Origin: Ephydatia muelleri
Lineage: Eukaryota > Porifera > Demospongiae > Spongillida > Spongillidae
NCBI GenBank assembly: GCA_013339895.1
Contig: JABACO010000126.1
Span: 1-64,000 of the forward strand
Length of the DNA: 64,000 nucleotides
Direction of reading: 5' to 3'
The position numbers and the translations under genes were made by a program. Below the pieces are notes generated by a model. It ran no database searches, had not been told where the DNA came from, and was given only the letters and a program-made list of their open reading frames with translations. This document shows positions 1 to 11,070 of the stretch, one piece after another (positions within the stretch are counted from its first letter, which is position 1; every line of letters begins with the position of its first letter).

Positions 1-1399
1 TGTACATACATCTTTCCCATTGGATTAGTTCTTGCACATGACCCATAGGATTGGTCCATTGTACATGCATCGTGTACCCATAGCTATTGATTCGTTGTAC
101 ATACATTATGTCCCCATATATAGGATTGGTCCTCTAAAGGTACACATACAAATTGAATGTACGCAACTGTATCCACATGCCAAAAATAACACTATGTTCA
201 TCACGCATGCATAGGACTTTAAGTTTCTATGCATGCATGCACACATTATCTTTCTTGATAAAACTTTCCTATTTGACATAACCCTTGCTCAACTCATCAT
301 TCTTTATGCCTTTCCAACGCTGTACCACTAGCTGTGACTCTAGTTACTGTTTCAGCTCGCACAGAATACGCCATGATGCTGGGTTCGCACACCCATATGC
401 ATGTGTACCGGTGACACACACATACACACACCCACATGCATACTCTCTGTGCATGTTGAGTTCCTACATGCATCCAGTACTATTCCATTTAGCTTATGTC
501 AGTTGTTGTACGTATCCTCTGTAGTAGTATTCTTTTTGACAACTACTCTATGTGCAGGTTGAGATCCATACAACTGGCTTCTAACCCCCCCCCCCCCCTC
601 CCCTCCCCTTCCTCCTCAACATTGACACCATATCAGGACCTATGCATGATTGGCTACGTCACAGGAAAAAGTTAGACACGTCCAGCATGGTTTTTCAGGA
701 ATGCAACGCTTCGTTTTCGTTTTAAAACACTCGATCGAAAATAATTAACAATTTTAACGTTTCATCGCGTTAGGAACATCTTGCGTAGACAAAATCAACA
801 TCAGATTGTAGCATTTTACTTCCAGAGGTGCCTTTCATAAATTATGATGTAAAACATTAGCCGGTGAAGGAAATGCCATGCGTGGGCGTAACTTTATAGT
901 CCAAAAACATATTTTTTGACGTGGAATAACTTCTTGACACTTACATCTCCAGCTTGTGTTCGGCTATGCAAACAGTCTTCACCATCCCATATCCTCTCCA
1001 CTCCCTGTGGCTAGCTATGAGTAAGTCGTAAGCCAATTTGTGTACACATGTGCAGTGTGTGTATTTGTGTATTTATGTGATTGTGTGTGTATATGAGTGT
1101 GCGAGGGTGTGCATATGTCATGTGTGTACATACTAGTGCATGTGTATGGATGTGCTTAACTGTTCCTATTGTGTTATCTCGTGCCCATGTTTGTGTACAT
1201 CTTTATCACAGTGTGCATGTTGACAAACGTGGTGAAAGTGAAACACAAATGTCACACCCCCGATACGCGATCATAATTAACTGGTTGAAGCACAGTTACA
1301 CAAGGTATTGTAAAATTTGCCACATGTATCTTTCATGTGAAATATTAACTGCTAGATATACTATTATTCAGATACGCTTTGAATGATACCAACCATGGG
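1..1399. other. Unannotated AT-rich flank with degenerate repeats
   Basis: I see no convincing gene here. The first 230 bases repeat, imperfectly, phrases such as TTGTACATACAT and ATAGGATTGGTCC. A pure C run lies near 587-600, and TG-rich sequence near 1050-1140. Open frames are short and have biased composition. Confidence 0.5.
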
Positions 1400-2040
1400 G
1401 AAATGTACAAGAAGCTTGCAGTCTTGCTCATTCTGTTGATGTTAACCCATCAAAACCACGAATTTGTGAGACGTCAACAGCATCGCAGCAATGCTCACGA
1501 TCAAGAGGATACTGTTGAAGGGTACTATAGAATTAACATCACAATTCCATTTGCTGTCTGAGATTGAAAACAGGTAATCAATAATTACTTTGCATTTGTA
1601 TAGCCAGATCTCTAAAAGTAATACACTTTAAAAACAAATGATGGACTTAGTAATATGTGTTTTATTACCTCCTTCATATGCATGATTAATTGCAGATTTT
1701 GTGAACTAAAACTGCAAGCATTAAAGGGCTTTACTATATTGCACTCGCTGCTGTAACAATCCCAAAGCATGATGATCTCAAATATTTTATGGATGATTTG
1801 CCATATCCGCAATCATTACCACAAGAGCTCGAACTTTGGCAGGTAAGTATAGTTTAGTATTTGCAAATGGCAATGTTATGAATAATATAAATCACAGCTT
1901 TTCTGGTCCACTACTAACGAAACCAATCGACCCAGTACAATCTTGTTGTCTCTACAAACTTGTAGCAAGGTGCAGTTTCCCAATATTTATACAGTTCTCC
2001 ACATCATGGCAGGATGGCCCCTGACAAGTTGTGAAACACA
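1400..2040 (+). pseudogene. hAT transposase fragment (MYM/ZMYM-type hAT family)
   Basis: Three short coding pieces in transcript order match the C-terminal part of hAT transposases resembling the repressor-of-kinase-inhibitor family. About 1425-1560 reads RRQQHRSN followed by VEGYYRI. The piece ending at 1842 reads PYPQSLPQELELWQ and stops at a GTAAGT donor. The piece from about 1898 follows a CACAG acceptor and reads FPNIYTVL then PLTSCET, the usual motif before the hAT dimerisation region. The same architecture is found on the opposite strand at 26.8-27.5 kb (RNRSN, EHYKR, SLPSELRRWE). There is an in-frame stop after the first piece, and the fragment ends abruptly at 2040, where an antisense piece of a different hAT begins. 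The family call rests on remembered motif order. Confidence 0.6.
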
Positions 2041-2160
2041 TTTAGTGGTCTCAGAAGGTTAAAGAATTACATGAGATCGACGATGAAAGAGGATCGTTTA
2101 AATGGCTTGGCTCTTATGATGGTCCACCGTACCATCTCTGTGTCAGTCGAGAACATCATC
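2041..2160 (-). pseudogene. Antisense 3' end of the BED/hAT transposase
   Basis: This stretch is nearly the reverse complement of about 30240-30360, the last codons and 3' flank of the hAT transposase there. It includes the segment encoding DTEMVRW and the flank containing GGTCTCAGAAGG. It carries only the tail of the gene and is joined directly to 2161 onward, which matches sequence about 385 bases further downstream at 30.74 kb. The junction therefore records an inversion plus deletion. It is not functional. Confidence 0.7.
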
Positions 2161-2319
2161 GACACATTTGCGGCAAGGCATGCGATCAAGGCATCGAAGA
2201 ATGCGATTGGAAGTTATATTAGAAGACAAATAGCGCTATACCATAAATTATTGTTATGAATGTTGTGTAGATAATACATGTGCACGCCGTTTTGTTTTCA
2301 TTACCATGCGTATACTAGT
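2161..2319 (+). repeat. Left edge of copy A (matches about 30745-30880)
   Basis: The sequence from CACATTTGCGGCAAGGCA to GTATACTAGT parallels 30745-30880 in the same orientation with a few indels. Its last four bases, TAGT, are repeated at 4270-4273, so they are one side of a target-site duplication for the element that follows. Confidence 0.7.
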
Positions 2320-3059
2320 CACGGACGTTTGCGGCTGGACAAAAAGTCGATAATTAGACAATACCGTAATTTACAAAGAACCAAAACCAAAAGTAATATC
2401 ATATCTCATTATACTGTTCATGTTTTGCGAACCACAAATCATACTTACTTTGAGACGTTTAGTAAAAATAAATAGCATCTGCAAATGCTATAACATATCT
2501 GTAAACAAAACCATCGACGCGCAAGTACAAGCATTATTATCAGTGATATGCGCAGCTCGTTTTCACGCCCATGTGTCTTTGGCGGGAAAAGAGAGGGTTA
2601 CTTTAAGCGTGCGTAGTGGAGGAACCAACCGATAGAAAACGTTTGGCGAGCAATAACGCTCATCAGCACACATGGGGAAACACATATACAACACACAGAA
2701 CTAGCCACGATTTTTTTAAACCTGTGATCTAGACGTGAGTTTTTTATGAATAAAAGGGGCAGTATTGTATGGGGATCCACGTAATGAAGATAAACCCGCG
2801 ATGCAGAGTGTATGGCCGCTTCTTGACGGAGGCTAGAGAAACAAGGGGAAAAAGGAGTTCATACATGTGCAGAGAGTTTGCAGACTCATAGATAATATAT
2901 ATATTATCTATGGCAGACTCAGTCTGTGCAATTAACACAGGCAATGGATGGAAATTATCTGAAGAGTACATAGTTTACTTAGCCTTTTGATTGGACAGTG
3001 CACACAGCAGTTGTCTGCAAGAAGGTACCATAAAATAATTATGCGTACTGAATTGATGC

Positions 3060-3114
3060 ATGTATACATGTACATGTATACATGTACATGTATACATGTA
3101 CATGTATACATGTA
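3060..3114. repeat. Self-complementary 14-bp tandem repeat
   Basis: About four tandem copies of TGTATACATGTACA. The unit is close to its own reverse complement, so the array can fold on either strand. It lies inside the 2.32-4.27 kb element. Confidence 0.85.
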
Positions 3115-3252
3115 AGTTTACACTACCAAAACAACGAACCACAAAAGTCAGGTGGTCAACCAGCAAACTTAAATCCCGCACAAAATTGTTGCTGACAGTC
3201 GTGCAGTTGCCCCTCCCTTCCAAATGGGATTTTCACTGGATGTGGAGCAGCT

Positions 3253-3619
3253 GTGGTGTCCCATATGCCTAATGATTGTGAGCCAACCACTGGAGCTTGG
3301 AGCTACCATGTAGGGCATTGGTATGTACTGACTGTACCGTACCATCCAGTGGTTCATGGCATAGGTCAAACTCAGATTATCGTACAGCTGGTGGAAGACA
3401 TGAGACAGTCTGTAGAGAAGATGGTAAGGTTTAAACAAACACTGATTGAAAGCACGCAAACAGAAGGAGGAAATAATCAACAGCACCAAAGTGACTGACA
3501 AGGAATTTGCTGGTCTCTTTGTCAAGCGATTGGATGAAGCCCTCCAATCTTTTAACATCCATAGGCAACAATACTTAGGTAGTGTGTTAGTTGGCAACCA
3601 TATACACAAGACCCTGTAG
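3253..3619 (+). pseudogene. Broken transposon-associated ORF
   Basis: The first frame (3253-3498) contains a helical stretch reading LVEDMRQSVEKMV. After a frame change, about 3478-3619 reads DKEFAGLFVKRLDEAL followed by a segment ending GNHIHKTL and a stop. The Gly-Asn-His-x-His-x-x-Leu ending resembles a motif I recall from repeated, transposon-linked uncharacterised proteins of cnidarians and sponges. It lies inside the TIR element above and may be the remnant of its own gene. Function not known. Confidence 0.35.
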
Positions 3620-4273
3620 GTATAACTAAGAATAAAATATTCTCAAAGAGCGTATTGGCATGGCAAACACATATTGGATTCGGTCTCATGGGGTGAGAAA
3701 GAAGCCAATCCATTCATACACCTTGCAAAGGATGTACCATTCGGTACCAGATCCTGTGAAACATTTGTTGCTCATTGTTAAGGAGCACTTACTGATTGCA
3801 GTTCTACAAAATGTGGCGCCTCCTCCTAATAATAATCCCGCAATTCAGGATAGACTTCAACAGTAAGTATCGCTGGTAAAAAAAATCGTGGCTACAAGAA
3901 CATACGAGAACTAGATAGTACATTCTGTTAGCTTTAATTTCTAGCTTGAATTCAAACTTTCTATCGGTTGGGAACGTGGAAAACACACTTCGAAGAGGAA
4001 GGGTACGTCGAGGGTTACCCGCTTTCAACAGCCATAACTTGCCGTGGCAAGTATTGCTGGCCATAATGACTTGCATCAAAAAGAGAAAACTGTAGCTTCT
4101 TTTGTAATCTGCTTTTAAATGGCGCTTGTAGCCATCCCGTCTTTTGTACCAGCTCACGTTTTCAGCTCTCCAGGTTGTCAAGGGCGTTGCTATAGGCATT
4201 ACGCAATCATTTCAATTTTTCGGATTACATACTTTTTGTCCACAAAATATATGGCCGCAAACGCCTGTGTAGT

Positions 4274-4539
4274 ACCGTAAACATGTGCATTTATTATTAT
4301 TAAACAGCGCAAAACCCAACCGGTGAAAACAGCTTTTTCTAACGCGTTTCATGATTGGAATATAATAAGTTGCAAAGCTTCTGGGGCTCTGTCCCAGACC
4401 CCGATGGGGAGCTTACAGCGCTCCCCCATACCCCCTAGATGGGGTGGGAGGGGTACCCCCTCCCGCACCCACCCCAGCCACACTCACCATCCGTGCCCCC
4501 CCCCCTCCCCCTTAAACCTGGATCCGCCGATGACATTTG
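4274..4539. other. Start of the long A/B paralogous block, GC-rich
   Basis: From here to about 9.7 kb the sequence parallels 30.98-36.4 kb. This part holds CCCC/GGGG-rich sequence (CCCCGATGGGG, CCTCCCGCACCC) and no convincing ORF. Confidence 0.6.
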
Positions 4540-4859
4540 CTTCACCCCAAAGACATAGAGAAGGCACTGGCTAGCCGATTTGTGTTCACCTTGGCGTCTA
4601 GTCCCCCTGACCAACCCATGCTCAAGAGCTTTGTGTACTCTCAGAATGTGAGCTGTGCTTGTTTGTGTGTCTGTGTCTCCACCCTCACACTCACCCCTCT
4701 GTCATGTCCCTGTAGGTGTCCACCCTGCACTGGTTCCTTGCTGAGATGACCATCATGGCTGTCAGCAGGGAGAACCTCAAGCGTGAGAACACGAACCAAG
4801 GGGAGTCCTTCTTGAAACACTTTGTCGAAGTCCTGTTGGGGAGCAACTGGCTTGCATAG
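4540..4859 (+). pseudogene. Two-exon gene fragment, unidentified (copy A)
   Basis: Exon 1 runs to 4647 and encodes ALASRFVFTLASSPP then LKSFVYSQN. It ends at a GTGAGC donor. Exon 2 runs 4716-4859 after a CTGTAG acceptor, reads VSTLHWFLAEMTIMA, and ends LLGSNWLA and a TAG stop. The two join in phase. The paralogue at 31.2-31.6 kb has the same layout, with nine extra in-frame bases in exon 2 but a frameshift in exon 1 and an altered donor. I do not recognise the family. No upstream exons are visible, so this is probably the tail of a duplicated gene. Confidence 0.45.
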
Positions 4860-5725
4860 TTTTATATTTTGGCAGACATACTGCTTGTGTGTACTGTGTT
4901 ACTGTGTATCTGTAGCTTTCAAAGGGTGTGCTTTATATAGAGTGTTGAAATTATGCGGCTTCCAGAAAGTGGCTAATTCTAAAACCTTTGACCGAGGATG
5001 CAGTCAGATTTCTGAGTGATCAACAGAGTACATTAGGTGTGTGCATTACCTTGTTTTGCCATTGCGAGCAATCTAACCTACCTAGTCATTCCCTTGTGTT
5101 GTGGCAAGTTTGTTCCACCTTGTACCAGGTGTCCCCCCTCCCCCCCCACATCTCTATGAATAAAACTAGGTAGTTGGCCCATAATCGATGGGTTGTTTAA
5201 ATTGCGCCAGTTATGTGAAAGGCTGGTGTGTACATGGCACTGCAGTTCTCTATGATGGGATATTTATTTAGCCATGGTTGCACCTGTGTAGGATTTGCGT
5301 GATGCATGTAACGTTTTCAATCCTAAAGCTGGCTTCAAAGCTAACTACGACTGTAGATCATATTTTTGGCAGGCTTCAAGGTTAGTTATAAACTGTTTTT
5401 GTCAAAATGCGTATCTATTTGTTCACATTCATGTCACTGACTTTCAAGTTGCTTATGAATATAATGGCAAACTGCAGATTGCTAATTTGGTTCTTTCACA
5501 CCAAATGGACAAATTTATGACATATTTACACATTGTAATAGCATATGGGGATTTGCGGGCTGGTACAGGGAATACTTTCTACATACATTCTGTGTAGCCT
5601 TAGACACACAATGCAATAACAGCATAACTTGGGGGAGGGGGTGAAATTGGTTCCATATCACTAATCATTAGCACAATTCTTAGAGTACACCAGAGAATAA
5701 GTAGATACATGTACTAGGCTTGAAT
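4860..5725. other. Spacer conserved with 31.59-32.42 kb
   Basis: Non-coding as far as I can see. Relative to copy B, short blocks are reordered: the segment containing AACTGTTTTTGTCAAAATGC comes after the GATTTGCGTGATGCATG block here and before it in B. It contains the 3' flank of the receptor gene that ends at 5726. Confidence 0.5.
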
Positions 5726-8700
5726 TTAACTGTCATCAAATAGTAGTGGTTCACGGACCTCATCATTATTGTTTCTGTTGCTTATTGTAATACCATTTGG
5801 TAGATCTTTATCATTGAAGTTTGATGCATCATTGGCCAAAGGTTGAGTTGTGTTAATAGAGGGCTTCATTCTGGACCTCAGCCACGAGATTCTTTTACAT
5901 TGATGGAATGCATGGAAAATGACCACTCCACAGACACTTAGAAGAAAACCTATTGCACCTGCAATGGCAAAACCTAAGCTCCAATGTAGCAGACTTGTTG
6001 CAACAATGGCAGACAAGTTCATAATAAACAGTATTTCCAACAACAGGTGGAACCAGTTTTTGTAAACAGAGAGAGCAGTCATGATTGTCACGTACACATA
6101 TGTAAAACCCATTATTCCCCATAACTTGTAAGTTGGATCATTTTCAAGTTCAAAAATCAAGTACAGTAGCAAGCGACCAAGAAGCAGCACACCACTCCAG
6201 AAACGATACTTATCTTTGAATGGAGCTTGGTAACAGTCAAGAAATGGCTTTATCCTGTTAATCCAATGGAAGCATCTCCAGTGTGACTTAGCCTGCAAAC
6301 ATGGAGCTATGAGCAACAGAGTGGTGTATGGGACAATAAAGAAAGTGAGAACTGTGAGTCCAAATGCAAAGAGAACAGCATGCTTCGGTTCCAAAAACTG
6401 CACATTGCCATCATAAAGCCACACAACAACAGTGGAGTCTTCTGTTTCAAGGCCAGCATGGGAAAATATGGTGATGATGGTCCTGAGGATCTTTGAATAG
6501 GAGAGTAGAATAAGAGTGGCTAACACAGGAACCACATTGAACCTGCATAATTTGGATACCAATGAGGAATATCTTCCCACTACAATGATCGTGCCCACCA
6601 GGGTGAAGATAAAGAATGGAAATACAAACTGTAGCCATGTTTTGGTATAACTGTCCATACCGTCATAGAAGCAGATCTCAATACCAAAGTCAAGATTGAA
6701 CCAAGCTATGACTGCAGAGAGGATATTTACTAAAGGACTTCTGTGGCTAGCCGGGAAGAAGATATTGTCATTTATTCTGAAGACGTTAGCATACAAGATC
6801 ATTCCATTAAGAGTTCCTGCAGACACTGTGAGGTTGAGGGCAAACAATACTCCCACCAGGGCTAGTCCCATGATGGCAAATGGGATAATTAGAAACAGAT
6901 AGTAATGGGAACAAGCCTTGCATTATGATGTTCCAAATGTTGTACTTAGGCCAGGTGGGCATTTCCCACATAACACAGCTGTTCGACTGTAATTGCATTG
7001 GCTGCTAAAATTTGTCAAGTTGATAATTCCTTTGTTAGAGCAGTAATCAAATGGGCATTGGTCAAAAACAGCCAGAATTCCTTTTGATGTATTGCCAACC
7101 CATTGATTTCCAGCTGTCTTTGCTGTCTGATTATTAATATAGCAATCTAAGCTGTGCTTTCGTAGTAAGTCATTGCATACACAAGAATTGTTCATCTGCA
7201 CAAAACATGTGGGACATGGCAGCACTGTTATGGAAACACTAAAGCTGTATTTATTTTGGACAGCTTGAACAAGTGCACTTTGTGTACTAATCAATAAGGT
7301 TTGATTGACCAACTGAAATTGAATGTGGTACTTTGCACAACTCTTGCCGGTGCGGAAAGCACTAATAATCTTTACAGTTGGAACAATGGTGTAGAGAATG
7401 ACAACAGAAGGTGCAGTACTGTTCCGCTGACCAATGGTGATAAAAGGAAATTCAATCACTTGACCAGGATAAACATGAAAATCCTTCATCGTTGACGATA
7501 CACATGGTTCATTGCAGGGACAAACAGATGTAGGATCTGATGAAATAGTAGGGTAATCGTTGTTGCCTCCATCGATAAAGATAGCTTGAAACACAGTACC
7601 ACCATTGCATTGACTGGAAAATGGAGGAGGTAATGAGGAACAATCCATTACACAGTTGTCTATGTCACCTCCATAGAGCACACTACCCACTTCTCCTGCA
7701 TGATTGTTTTCAAAGTACAACTGAACACCAATGGCAGGAACAATGTATTGACTCTGCATGTACAGTACATTGAAAAAGCATGGTTGTGGAAGTGATAATT
7801 GCAGAGAAGACTGAGGTACAGTTTCTACATATATGGCTCCACCTGTTATAATTGCTGCATTGTTGACAAATGACACATTGGATGGGGAAACAAATATCAG
7901 GTGGGAAGAAGAATCAATAAAAATGGAGCCTCCATACACAGCACTGTTGTTTTGAAATAATACTTGGCTGAATGCCTCCACTGAAACAGTTGTGGAAATT
8001 AAACACAGTGCCCCACCATTGGTAGTATCAGAATAGTTGCTGAACACCACAACTCCACTTAAGGAAACTGTGCTATTCACTCCGGTAACTTGAGAGCTAG
8101 TAAAGTTGCAATTAATAATGTTCACACTTGTCATTGAAAAGGTGAAATCATTATCACTCACCTCTGACTGCTGGAATAGAAATGAATCACTTGAAGATAC
8201 AATGATAGAATAACTACATGTTGATGGTTGAATATTTTTAAACACACCACCATCGACCACTATTTCTGAACGAAAGCCTGCTGCGAATTGTTCAAATGAG
8301 GTAGTATTAACCAAGAAAGAGCTAAACCCTGCATCATTCCTGAATGTACAGCCATGAAATTCAATTAATACTTTGTTTTTATAATTACTAGAGATTGTGT
8401 TTACAATATCCATTGATGACCCTAATCTCCAGGCAGATTGGTGCACATAGTTACACTCAAACACTGAGTCACTGACTGTGAAGGATATCAAGGCACCAGG
8501 ATAAAATACAGTGATGTCAACATGGACTCCAGCCCCACCGGCCATGGCTACACCTCGCATATTGTGGATATCTTCCAATGAAATTGAATAACTTCCGACT
8601 ACTATCACAAGATTAAAGTTGGCTCCAAGAAATGCTTGGTTCCTGTAAAATACAGTGTTTTTGATATCAGCATAAAAAGTGACTCCTTCTTGATAATCAG

Positions 8701-9554
8701 AATTAATAGATAGACCTGTACCATTTCCCACACAATAAATAGATGGCATTTTTGTAAATGTTCCATCCACTCCCAGAGTAAAGAGGAGGTTTGTCAGTTG
8801 TAAATGATGTGGTTTTGGTATTGACAAGTATTGCAACAGCACATTTCCTCCCAGAAAAGATTGACACTGAACTGACCCATTGTTCACATAAACTGTATTA
8901 TTGTAAGAGTAGTTCTCGTTACCGCATGAAAGGCCAGGTACTGTCATTTTCTGGAGTATGTCCTTGACATACTGATTGTTGGCTATGAAAGATGACCTAG
9001 TAATCTTAGAATATCCTAACACACTAACTCCCACCAATCCATACCCTGTACTATTCTGTATGGACACACCATCCATTGAGAGGTGTAGAACACTAACCAA
9101 GTGAACTGCAGCCGTGAATGATGTCACTTGGTTGTGTTGTCCACAGCTGACAATGGAGAGGTTGGCTAGAACCAAATAAGAAATGTTCGCGAATGCAAAT
9201 CCTGACTGATTGGAACAGACTATTTTGGTTGATGACTCTAAGTATGTGATGTGGTCATCCTCATCATGCTGGTCAAAGCCGTACTCCTTAACCTTCTCAG
9301 CCACTGTGTGTACTGTGAGGAAGGTCTCCTAAGCCAAACACGTGCACTCCAGGTAAGAAGATGAATCGTGTATTAGATTGAAAATAGTAGGAGGAATTTT
9401 GGTAGTATGTTTTAAAATCATAACAAGGGTCTTGAGGACATGGCGTTGTGGAAGCATTTGGAGTGACATAGTAAGTAGTGGTATACTGTGATGTACATGT
9501 GTGGACGCACAGGCAGCTCAAGATGGCAGACACTAAAAGCCATGACACTTGCAT
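5726..9554 (-). pseudogene. Beta-helix ectodomain / multi-TM receptor-like gene, copy A
   Basis: The start ATG is at 9554-9552 and is followed by a signal peptide (MQVSWLLVSAILSCLC). A long Asn-rich, Cys-poor ectodomain follows with repeats of the type FxNN..GG[AS]IxV (VYGGSIFI, ITGGAIYVE, ENNHAGEVGSVLYGG), as in Pmp-like right-handed parallel beta-helices. Next comes a Cys cluster (CPFDYC, VLCGKCPPGL), then seven to eight hydrophobic helices at 6871-5900 and a short tail ending REPLLFDDS. A segment reading FLDCYQAPFKDKYRFW sits between helices. Two lesions: about 47 bases are missing near 9319 relative to copy B, shifting the frame between 9304 and 9300. A CAA-to-TAA change near 6923 separates the ectodomain from the membrane part. 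Expected product about 1280 residues at the cell surface; ligand unknown. The architecture is one I associate with expanded sponge families. Confidence 0.75.
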
Positions 9555-10675
9555 GGTATGTTTTTACAGCTGCAGTGGGAAAAATAAAACGCCAAAAGAT
9601 GTTTAAAAACTGGATAACAAAATGAATGCACAGATCTGTAAAAAAACAGAAATGATGTAAACAGGACAGCAAAAGTGACCCTCCTTTCTTTTGTAAGTTA
9701 CATATTTGCACAAAGTATTATTTCCAATTAAAGTTTCCTCTTTTGTTTAATTTACACCCCCTCCACCAAGATGGGGCTAGCACATGAATGAATAGATGGA
9801 TTAATTTGATTATATGGTGACAATTAATAAAGACATTATGAACCTCACCTCTTATTGTAAGCCAAATGGGAACATTAGTCATGTAATTTATTTGCACAAG
9901 TAATCTCTATGGAGAAAGTGATCTGTAGGATGTACTATTGATGGTGCAAAAGGCAAGGAAACAAGATACGTTACAGTGGAGTTTGATAGGATCCTGGGGG
10001 GAGGGAAGGAAGGAAGGAAGGAGGGGAGGGGGAGGGAGGGAGTGGAAGGGGGAGGGAGGGAGCATCCCATCAATGTGTGTAACATTTATATTTCTTTTCA
10101 AAGATAGCCTAGCCACATGTACATTGTTAGTAAACATTATTAAATTATAATATTATAATATAATATCGTAAATACCACATCGTATAGTAGAACCAATGTG
10201 TCACGAAAGGCTTTCTTATAGAGGACAAAGCCATATTCTTCTTGTGGCTGAGAGGTCCATGGCATGTGTAAGAAGAGAGCTGGAGTGGAGGACCTTCATT
10301 TAGGGCTGAAGCAACTTTTGAAATGTTGTAGTTATTTTGATTGGTGGACATCTGCTTGGCAGAATATTGGACTCCAATGATCTCATCATGAATGTTTTGA
10401 TGCATGTGTTTAATGATAAGGTCAAGAGGCTGTGTGATCTTCATGGATGCAGAATACTCATGCAGAGGTGGAGAGGTGGTGAGAGGGGTTAACAAGGCCC
10501 GGGCCTTTTTAAGCGAGCAGGAGGAGCTAGTAACTCTCTCACCAGATCAGAGGGTGCAGCACGGTCTGTCAGCGAGGGAATAAATTTGGTTCTGTGCAAA
10601 TCGTCTATTGGTCATAAGAGATGACCAATGTTTTGGATACATCTGTTTGCAAAACCAAGGGTCAGAGCTGAGAAG
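9555..10675. other. 5' flank of receptor copy A with purine tract
   Basis: This is probably the promoter side of the minus-strand receptor gene. Copies in B and C share its first part. A GA-rich tract lies at about 9997-10065 (GGAAGGAAGGAAGG then GGGAGG). Compared with B, about 2 kb including the minisatellite is missing near 10150. No coding potential was recognised. Confidence 0.5.
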
Positions 10676-11070
10676 CACAGGAAGTGTTAGAAACGTCAGT
10701 CCAGTTATGGATTTCAAGCTGGTTTTTAACATAAAACCACTCTGGGATTGGTGGTCTAGCGTGGAAATAGCATAAAAACCATCCTGGGATTAAACGTCCA
10801 GGGTGGGAATATCGTAAAAACCATATGGTCTTGTCCTGGTTTTGTCTAACAAAAACCATGCTGAAGCAATAAATATTCATTGCTTCAACGTGGTTTTTGT
10901 TCGACAAAACCAGGACAAGACCATATGGTTTTTACGATATTCCCACCCTAGACGTTTAATCCCAGGATGGTTTTTACGCTATTTCCACGCTAGACCACCA
11001 ATCCCAGAGTGGTTTTATGTTAAAAACCAGCTTGAAAACCATGACTGGACGTTTCTAACTTTTTCCTGTG
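10676..11070. repeat. 395-bp near-perfect palindrome, copy A
   Basis: Two arms of about 185 bases mirror each other around AATAAATATTCATT near 10870. The left end reads CACAGGAAGTGTTAGAAACG; the right end reads CGTTTCTAACTTTTTCCTGTG. It recurs at 46802-47192 and, split by a retrotransposon, at 38869-39103 plus 43994-44130. It could be a foldback transposon or an inverted duplication. It carries no gene. Confidence 0.85.

Larger units (their letters stand above)
2320..4269. mobile_element. 1.95-kb TIR element with 4-bp TAGT target duplication
   Basis: The left end starts CACGGACGTTTGCGGC. The reverse complement of the right end starts CACAGGCGTTTGCGGCC, and both ends have TGGACAAAAAGT a little further in, so these are imperfect terminal inverted repeats. 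TAGT flanks both ends (2316-2319 and 4270-4273). Near 30876-30885 the paralogous copy shows the uninterrupted GTATACTAGTACCG, an empty site. CAC termini with a 4-bp duplication suit the Chapaev/CMC group, but without a recognisable intact transposase that assignment is tentative. It contains a broken ORF at about 3250-3620. Confidence 0.65.

Noticed and set aside
3169..3609. 146-codon minus-strand frame
   Set aside because: It is antisense to the plus-strand transposon ORF remnant, which has the better motif evidence.
3804..4199. 131-codon minus-strand frame near the right end of the TIR element
   Set aside because: No domain or paralogue was recognised. It overlaps the element's terminal region and could be chance, so it was not listed as a gene.
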